Below are positions 6,834 to 11,238 of a DNA stretch of 11,238 bases, piece after piece; the first letter of the stretch is position 1; each line of letters starts with the position of its first letter. A program made the position numbers and the translations under genes. The notes beneath the pieces are model-generated. The model was not told where the DNA came from. It saw nothing but the letters and a program-made list of their open reading frames with translations, and ran no database searches. This DNA is from a bacterium (GTDB taxonomy: Archaea; Thermoproteota; Nitrososphaeria; Nitrososphaerales; CADDZS01). The stretch covers positions 4,502-15,739 of the forward strand of contig DAIDAB010000033.1 in the NCBI GenBank assembly GCA_027310845.1. Direction: 5' to 3'.

Positions 6834-7537
6834 GACCTTGCCCTCAGATCCTCGGTAACATGTTGTATTGCCTCTACAGTGCCATCCCCTATTTCTTCCT
6901 TGCAGACATAGTCTGCACTTGACTTGATCTCCTCTTCGGCGTTTCCCACTGCAATCGAATATCCGCATATATCGAACATCGGGACATCAGTCGCGCTGTC
7001 CCCGATCACTACCGAATCTTCTGGCGAGATCTTCAGCAGATCAAGCGCTTGTCTCAGTGCGACGGCCTTCGTGATGCCCTTTCTAGTAAGATGGAGGGCG
7101 AATTTGCTGTCGTGAATTGAAATAGGCAACGACGCTTGATCAAGGATTCTCTGTCCCTCCACTGGGTCAAATGTGCGGAGCAAGACCACCTCGGTGAGGC
7201 GTGCACTCACAGGCTTTACTCGAACATCCGGAAAGTGCTTGCAGAGAAGATCATAGGCCTCAAGGCTCTTCGCCTTGTCAGAAAACAGTTTCATATCCGT
7301 GGGGGAAGTCATCAGAATCCCTCCGTTTTCGCACACAGCCATTTTTGTGGTACCTATGAAAACTCCTAGGTAGTAGGTGTCCCAAGGTCCCCGACCAGAC
7401 GCGAGGAGCACTTCGTACCCAAGCTTGCGAAGCCATCTGATCGAATGAACTGCCTCTAGGTTAAGGATACCATCATAATCGCAGATTGTGCCATCAATAT
7501 CGAGCACAAATGCTTTGTATTTCAAACTCTTTGACAC
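6830..7537 (-). CDS. HAD phosphatase, archaeal phosphoglycolate phosphatase (TA0175) type
   Basis: This 235-residue protein belongs to the Cof-type (IIB) HAD hydrolases. Motif I is VLDIDGTICDYDG (nucleophile D13, acid D15), motif II is Ser47 in LLASGRG, motif III is the lysine of RKGITKAVAL (K157 by position), and motif IV is VVIGDSATDVPMF (D180, D184). The length and the small cap between motifs II and III match archaeal enzymes that hydrolyse 2-phosphoglycolate, but this superfamily is broad and the substrate is an inference. The start is GTG at 7537, since the next Met is far inside. A weak TTAATC box lies about 28 bases upstream. The gene leads a two-gene unit with argS, joined by an ATGA overlap. 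Confidence 0.9.
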   Translation of the reverse strand: MSKSLKYKAFVLDIDGTICDYDGILNLEAVHSIRWLRKLGYEVLLASGRGPWDTYYLGVFIGTTKMAVCENGGILMTSPTDMKLFSDKAKSLEAYDLLCKHFPDVRVKPVSARLTEVVLLRTFDPVEGQRILDQASLPISIHDSKFALHLTRKGITKAVALRQALDLLKISPEDSVVIGDSATDVPMFDICGYSIAVGNAEEEIKSSADYVCKEEIGDGTVEAIQHVTEDLRARS

Positions 7538-7637
7538 ACCTGTGTTGAAAGCGTATTTCTGATTAACTCGTGTTCGGATGCATGCGACTCAAGCCGATAC
7601 GATTCTTCGAGATGTAACCAGAATAAGGGTTTAAATT

Positions 7638-7647
7638 CCTTAAATAC
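7638..7647 (+). promoter_or_regulatory. TATA-like box of tRNA-Arg
   Basis: CCTTAAATAC, preceded by TTTAAATT, lies about 30-35 bases before the mature 5' end of tRNA-Arg, the expected archaeal position. Confidence 0.5.
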
Positions 7648-7674
7648 ACTGGCGGACGGTTTCGTGCGTAAATT

Positions 7675-7806
7675 GGGCCCGTAGCCTAGCATGGATTAGG
7701 GCGTCAGCCTGCGGTCAGGAGCGTGTCGCTTTTTACAAGGTACGGAAAGCGAGACTGCCACAATGCAGATAGCTGGAGGTCGTGGGTTCAAATCCCACCG
7801 GGCCCG
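7675..7806 (+). tRNA. tRNA-Arg(GCG) with one canonical intron
   Basis: The acceptor GGGCCCG (7675-7681) pairs with CGGGCCC (7799-7805). The discriminator is G7806 and CCA is encoded (7807-7809). U8 A9, D-stem GCCT/GGGC and an 11-base D-loop with GG follow. The anticodon stem TCAGC (7704-7708) pairs with GCTGG (7772-7776), and loop CTGCGGA carries GCG at 7711-7713. The T-arm is GTGGG-TTCAAAT-CCCAC. The intron is 7715-7770 (56 bases) at position 37/38. Exon bases CTGC (32-35) pair with intron GCAG (7765-7768), leaving three-base bulges GG^T and AT^A, the classic archaeal splice motif. The intron also holds a TCGCTTT/AAAGCGA hairpin. The mature length is 76. Confidence 0.95.
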
Positions 7807-7942
7807 CCACACCGCAGTACTTCCGGTTACCAACCCGAATCCTTGTCAACCTTGGCAAGATTTGCAGCAAGAGATCATTCATACAAAGCCTTCGCTAGCC
7901 AGCCACTCCATTTGTGTGTAAGGCAACACTATTTCTTGGATT

Positions 7943-8419
7943 CTACGTAGCTACTAATCCATCGTTTCGTGCCAAGAACTGTGACAGAAACCATAGCTCT
8001 TTTTCATGGACTTGAATTATCCGTATGAAAAGGTCTGATGTGCCAGGATCGTTATTTGCATCCGAAGTCTTTATCGCATCTTTGAATTCAGAGATCACAA
8101 GCTTGTGATTTGTGATTGCTTGTTCAATCATTGCCCTCACGGTCATGTTTGGATATGCCATTTTTGCGGTGGCAAGCCTGCTTACTTCTTCAGGAGAACC
8201 AATCGATTCAGCGCTCAGGATGCGCACTCTTTCTCCGAATTCGTCTATTCCTTTCAAAATTGCGTCAGCGTGCTCATCGAACAAAAGATGAATGTCCCGG
8301 AACAACGGCCCAAATGTGTTCCAGTGATATCTTTTGTAATTCATGAAGACTGTATAGCTGTTCGCAACTGCCCTCTGAAGGCTGTCTACTATAGATACTG
8401 TAGTCGCACTCTTTTGCAT
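7943..8419 (-). CDS. dps: Dps-family ferritin-like protein
   Basis: These proteins form dodecameric cages that oxidise Fe(II) with peroxide, store iron and protect DNA in stress. In 158 residues all five ferroxidase ligands keep the spacing of E. coli Dps: H32 (YHWNTFGPLF), H44 and D48 (DIHLLFDEH), D59 and E63 (GIDEFGERV). The late HEKELWFLSQFL helix also fits. The N-terminus is short and not Lys-rich, so DNA binding of the E. coli kind is doubtful. The start is ATG 8419, with a TATA-like TTTAAT at 8456-8451, about 35 bases upstream. Together with Hsp20 it gives the window a stress-protection flavour, though the genes are far apart. Confidence 0.95.
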   Translation of the reverse strand: MQKSATTVSIVDSLQRAVANSYTVFMNYKRYHWNTFGPLFRDIHLLFDEHADAILKGIDEFGERVRILSAESIGSPEEVSRLATAKMAYPNMTVRAMIEQAITNHKLVISEFKDAIKTSDANNDPGTSDLFIRIIQVHEKELWFLSQFLARNDGLVAT

Positions 8420-8546
8420 GGTTATCGGTTCTTGTGATGTATCTTAGGGTATTAAACAGAGCAGACGATCATCAAAACTGAAAATGACAATTCCTAACTG
8501 TCTGCTCTTCTCCGCTGAGCTTGCGTTGTAGGGCCGAACCTAGAAG

Positions 8547-8822
8547 CTAGCTGTCAGAATTGTTCGTGCCACCATTACACGAATCATTGCAGGTGTGTGA
8601 TGTGGTCGGATTGGTTAGAAGAGACCCTTGCGAGGTCGAACTCGCGGCTGGACTCGATGTAGTCGAAGTTATGGTAGAAGGCACAGCAGAATTGTTTGAT
8701 GGCGCATTTGAATTTGCAACAACGTGATTTGGGGTAGAGAATGGATTGAACATCACAAGACATACTCCGAGAAGACATATGCCCAACAACATTGCGAGTG
8801 AAATCATTGAAAGCTTCTGCAT
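8547..8822 (-). CDS. Small exported or membrane-anchored Ser/Thr/Asn-rich peptide
   Basis: This 91-residue product has a hydrophobic N-terminal segment (about 5-26, SMISLAMLLGICLLGVCLV), then a low-complexity Ser/Thr/Pro/Asn stretch, and a C-terminus with two cysteines close together (TCNDSCNGG). This fits a signal peptide or anchor followed by a disordered, perhaps glycosylated, surface region. Low complexity makes homology hard to see and I recognise no family. The start is ATG 8822. An overlapping minus-strand frame (8970-8584) is judged a shadow because it is Cys-rich and lacks a recognisable pattern. Confidence 0.55.
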   Translation of the reverse strand: MQKLSMISLAMLLGICLLGVCLVMFNPFSTPNHVVANSNAPSNNSAVPSTITSTTSSPAASSTSQGSLLTNPTTSHTCNDSCNGGTNNSDS

Positions 8823-9384
8823 TGCAATTCACTGTATACGACTGGAAGTGCCTGACCTTAAGCATAATGTTTTGAGGATCTGTACAAAGAATATTGCATA
8901 TCCGATTTGTGCATGTTTTCTCTGATTGGAGATAGTTCTGAATCCGATAGTAAAAAAATGGATTTACCACAAGTCTTCAGGCAGGTGTTGAGGCGAACAT
9001 CAACAATTACTCATCTATCTCTTGAGCACGGTTGGAACCAGTTTTCGATAATGCCAACGAATTCCACTCAATCAGGAATTTCATAACAAGGTGCGACTCT
9101 TGAGGTGACACGATCCTGGCTTACGGCAGACATTCAATTCGGATTGTGCTCAAGAGTATTTCTGATGAAAAAATGTCCTGACCGTCTCCACAAGTTGAAT
9201 AACTAAAGCACAATTGATTCCTTTTGAGTTATTCTTCCTGGTTTTCTAGATAGGTTTGCATAGCCAACGTCCTTTGCTTACACAGAACCCAAGAGGAGAA
9301 TCAGATGGATCGTTCGAGAAAGGTTTGCGAGGAGTTCCTTTCTTGCTTAGCAAGACAGCAAGCTAGAACCGATAAATCAGAACT
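8823..9384. other. Long stretch without a convincing gene
   Basis: The stretch holds only short open frames. One is a 42-codon plus frame at 8958-9086 and another a 41-codon plus frame at 9305-9430, preceded by GAGGAG and overlapping the end of the creatininase gene antisense. Neither has recognisable features. An 11-bp inverted repeat (CTCTTGAGCAC at 9019-9029, GTGCTCAAGAG at 9146-9156) and a third CTCTTGAG (9097-9104) are present. A small hairpin, CTTGC-TTA-GCAAG near 9344-9356, lies just past the creatininase stop and might be a terminator element, though it lacks a following T run. Confidence 0.4.
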
Positions 9385-10482
9385 TCATTGCCCAATTCTT
9401 GGAAGTTGGTACACTGACTTCCAACCTTGACTCAGAGGCTCCATCAGATAAGGCTTCATCTCCTCCTCAGATCGTAGCGTTACTTTTTCAACAGGAGGAA
9501 GAGATCCTGAAGGAAATGCCTTAAGGATCTCGTCGTGAACAAGCGTCAAGTACTTCAATATCGCTGCGACTGGTCTTCTTGCTTTTCTTCCCGATGCCAA
9601 GGAAGCATTTCCAACGACGCCTTGAGGAGTTGCCCGGAGCTCAATCGGAAGGTGTCCTTCGCCTTCAGACCACCTATGTGGCCTCCTCAAAGGGTCTACC
9701 GATTTATCAAAGTGACCATCTGGTAGCAATCCTTTCAGATCAGTGGTTTCGGCGAGACTCATATCAGTCATGCCTGGAGGAAAGAGCAACAATCCAACCG
9801 AAGTCTCAGCTTCGTCAGCGTGGACGAAATGCGTTTCCATGGAATTAATCTTTCCTGTCGGGCTGAAGAACTCTCTGACGGATCGATGCCAATCGAGCAC
9901 TTGAAAGATTCCAGGTAGCTGATATCTCTTCATGAACTCATGCAGCGCCGATTCGAGAACCCAGAACTGGCCATGATTGTTGATGATGATTTGTTTCCTA
10001 AATCCATCATTCCAAAGACCCAGCATCACTGCAATGATCATCTCTTTCACCGCTGTATCCGGAACAACTACGGTACCAGGCATGCCCACGTGATGATAGG
10101 GGTGCGCGCCATAATTTAACGGGTTGAGAGCCAGATTGACCGCCGCGCCTCGCTTGGCAGTGTAGCGATGGACCCCTTCCACAATTTGAGAGACCATGAA
10201 ACTGTCGAAGCCAGAGATTGTATGGCGGCCATGATTCTCAGTGCACCCCACCGGAATCAGAACGATGTCGTCTTTTCTCCTGTTCTCAATGACTTCTTGC
10301 CTGACCGTAGTCTGAATATAACTTCCTGGCTTGCCTACTTCTGAGGCTGATGGGATCCCATACTCTGAAAGAATCCGTTCTATTTCGTCTTCTGATGAAT
10401 CCCAAATCTCTTTCTTCAATCTTCCGACGCTAGTGTCTTCGAAAACTATCGCTGGATTCTCTGTAGTGATCCATAAACTCAT
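9385..10482 (-). CDS. Creatininase-family metal-dependent amidohydrolase
   Basis: The 365-residue protein carries the family's metal-site motif as PVGCTENHGRH...GFD (E82, H84, D93 by analogy with E-x-H and Asp of creatininase). It also has YGAHPYHHVGMPGT (124-137), NNHGQFWVLES (168-178, H170 replacing the usual NGHGGN context) and HADEAETSVG (221-230). The family includes creatininase, the formamide hydrolase ArfB, mycofactocin MftE and a 3-dehydro-scyllo-inosose hydrolase. At 365 residues it is about 100 longer than creatininase, with an N-terminal extension of about 70 residues and a C-terminal tail. The longer inositol-type members are therefore the nearest guess, but no inositol genes are nearby. 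The start is ATG 10482. It stands alone, divergent from the helicase. Confidence 0.9.
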   Translation of the reverse strand: MSLWITTENPAIVFEDTSVGRLKKEIWDSSEDEIERILSEYGIPSASEVGKPGSYIQTTVRQEVIENRRKDDIVLIPVGCTENHGRHTISGFDSFMVSQIVEGVHRYTAKRGAAVNLALNPLNYGAHPYHHVGMPGTVVVPDTAVKEMIIAVMLGLWNDGFRKQIIINNHGQFWVLESALHEFMKRYQLPGIFQVLDWHRSVREFFSPTGKINSMETHFVHADEAETSVGLLLFPPGMTDMSLAETTDLKGLLPDGHFDKSVDPLRRPHRWSEGEGHLPIELRATPQGVVGNASLASGRKARRPVAAILKYLTLVHDEILKAFPSGSLPPVEKVTLRSEEEMKPYLMEPLSQGWKSVYQLPRIGQ

Positions 10483-10589
10483 TGTTGTACCAACTTCGGT
10501 TATGAAGATGCTAAGACATGCTTATCACATTTTCAGAGTCGGCTTGACGCTCCCCTGAACAGCTGGGTAAAACGACATTGCGACAGACA

Positions 10590-10685
10590 ATGGAGGAAAT
10601 TCAGTCGAATCAGGCGCCCACAATCATGATCCAAACCATAAAAGAACACGTTATCAATGAGCTAGAGTTCCCAGAGCGTGTCTGA
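10590..10685 (+). CDS. Short open frame or displaced N-terminus ahead of the helicase
   Basis: ATG 10590 opens a 31-codon frame, MEEIQSNQAPTIMIQTIKEH then a short acidic tail ending ELEFPERV, stopping at TGA 10683-10685, two bases before the TTG proposed for the helicase. It is acidic and coding-like. It may be a tiny leader gene. Alternatively, a single-base frameshift near 10672-10680 separates it from the helicase, because the helicase frame reads on from the same place as ACLILSSSSLVLRDYQ. Confidence 0.35.
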   Translation: MEEIQSNQAPTIMIQTIKEHVINELEFPERV

Positions 10686-10687
10686 TC

Positions 10688-11238
10688 TTGAGTTCCTCTT
10701 CTCTAGTTCTTCGTGACTACCAGAAAGAAGCAGTCGAAAAGGCATTTGTTGCGAGACGCGCCACAATCAAAGCTCCGACTGGTGTCGGCAAGACCATAAT
10801 CGCAATTGCGTGGCTTGAGAGAATCGAAAAAGATGCGCTAGTCATCGTGCCGACACAGGCGCTGATATACCAAGCGTGGTATCCGAAACTTGAGGAGTAC
10901 GGGTTCAAAGACATCGGACAGTATTATGCTTACGCGAAAAAATTCGGGCCAGTCACGATAACAACCTTTGCAAGCGCGGTTTCTCATCCAACACTCCTTG
11001 ATTCAGTCGACGCAGTTGTTGTAGACGAAATCCACCATCTAGGCGCGCGTACAGCCCTAACTCGACTTCTTCCCAAGCTCAAGGAGAAAGAGTTCGTTCT
11101 AGGTCTGTCCTCCGTTCCAGAAAGGGAGGACAAGTCCCACGAGTTCTTTCTAAGCGAGTTTCCTGTTTGTTACGATCTTAGCCTTGGAACTGCCCTTGAA
11201 AGAGGATATGTTTCCCCCATACACGTGATCGAGATTCC
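10688..11238 (+). CDS. XPB/Rad25-like SF2 DNA helicase, N-terminal part (cut by window end)
   Basis: The visible 183 codons hold a Q-motif-like LRDYQKEAVEKA (8-19), the Walker A motif APTGVGKT (29-36, Lys35), motif Ia VIVPTQALIYQAW, and ITTFASAV. The DEAH-type Walker B is VVVDEIHHLGA, and motif III is LGLSSVPERED, where relatives usually have LGLTATPxRxD. The order and wording match archaeal XPB/Rad25 helicases of nucleotide excision repair and transcription. The second RecA domain lies beyond the edge. No ATG is available after the in-frame TGA at 10658-10660. TTG 10688 (or CTG 10682) is the likeliest start unless the upstream frame belongs to the gene. Confidence 0.9.
   Translation, partial: MSSSSLVLRDYQKEAVEKAFVARRATIKAPTGVGKTIIAIAWLERIEKDALVIVPTQALIYQAWYPKLEEYGFKDIGQYYAYAKKFGPVTITTFASAVSHPTLLDSVDAVVVDEIHHLGARTALTRLLPKLKEKEFVLGLSSVPEREDKSHEFFLSEFPVCYDLSLGTALERGYVSPIHVIEI

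Noticed and set aside
6834..6968. A 45-codon N-terminal extension of argS
   Set aside because: It overlaps the end of the phosphatase gene, is unusually Cys/Arg-rich, and has no match to ArgRS structure; the ATG at 6833 gives the family's normal N-terminus.
8584..8970. A 128-codon minus-strand frame
   Set aside because: It overlaps the signal-peptide-bearing frame at 8547-8822, is Cys-rich and looks like an out-of-frame reading.
1..11238. CRISPR arrays, insertion sequences, rRNA genes, defence or phage modules
   Set aside because: No regularly spaced repeats, transposase motifs, long terminal repeats or rRNA-like stretches were seen; genes are mostly housekeeping or stress functions.

Overview
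The window looks archaeal and most resembles the Thaumarchaeota (Nitrososphaeria) and their relatives, at moderate GC. Both tRNA genes carry introns of the archaeal bulge-helix-bulge kind. The arginyl-tRNA synthetase, the HAD phosphatase and the XPB-type helicase are archaeal in style. TATA-like boxes lie about 25-35 bases upstream of several starts, which suggests leaderless mRNAs. TTG and GTG starts are common. No similarity search was possible, so the lineage is an inference.

Layout from left to right: a gene fragment running off the left edge (minus); a secreted or membrane-anchored glycoprotein-like protein (plus); a small heat shock protein Hsp20 (minus) with an 18-bp perfect palindrome upstream of its promoter; a MOSC-domain protein (plus); a broken copy of a small conserved archaeal gene (minus) with a frameshift and an in-frame TGA, next to what may be a second gene remnant; a tRNA-Gln(CTG) gene on the minus strand that only folds if four introns are removed; an alanine-glyoxylate/serine-pyruvate type aminotransferase (plus) ending directly against arginyl-tRNA synthetase (minus); a HAD phosphatase of the archaeal phosphoglycolate phosphatase type that overlaps argS by four bases (ATGA); tRNA-Arg(GCG) with one canonical intron (plus); a Dps-like ferritin (minus); a small Ser/Thr-rich exported peptide (minus); about 560 bp with no convincing gene; a creatininase-family metal hydrolase (minus); and the 5' part of an XPB/Rad25-like SF2 helicase (plus) cut by the right edge.

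The genes do not form one pathway. Two weak functional groupings are visible. One is argS with tRNA-Arg and a second tRNA. The other is a possible two-carbon salvage pair: a phosphoglycolate-type phosphatase and a glyoxylate/serine-type aminotransferase on either side of argS. Hsp20 and Dps add stress protection. The most unusual element is the tRNA-Gln gene, with four proposed introns totalling 135 bases against 73 mature bases, and one exon of only four bases.
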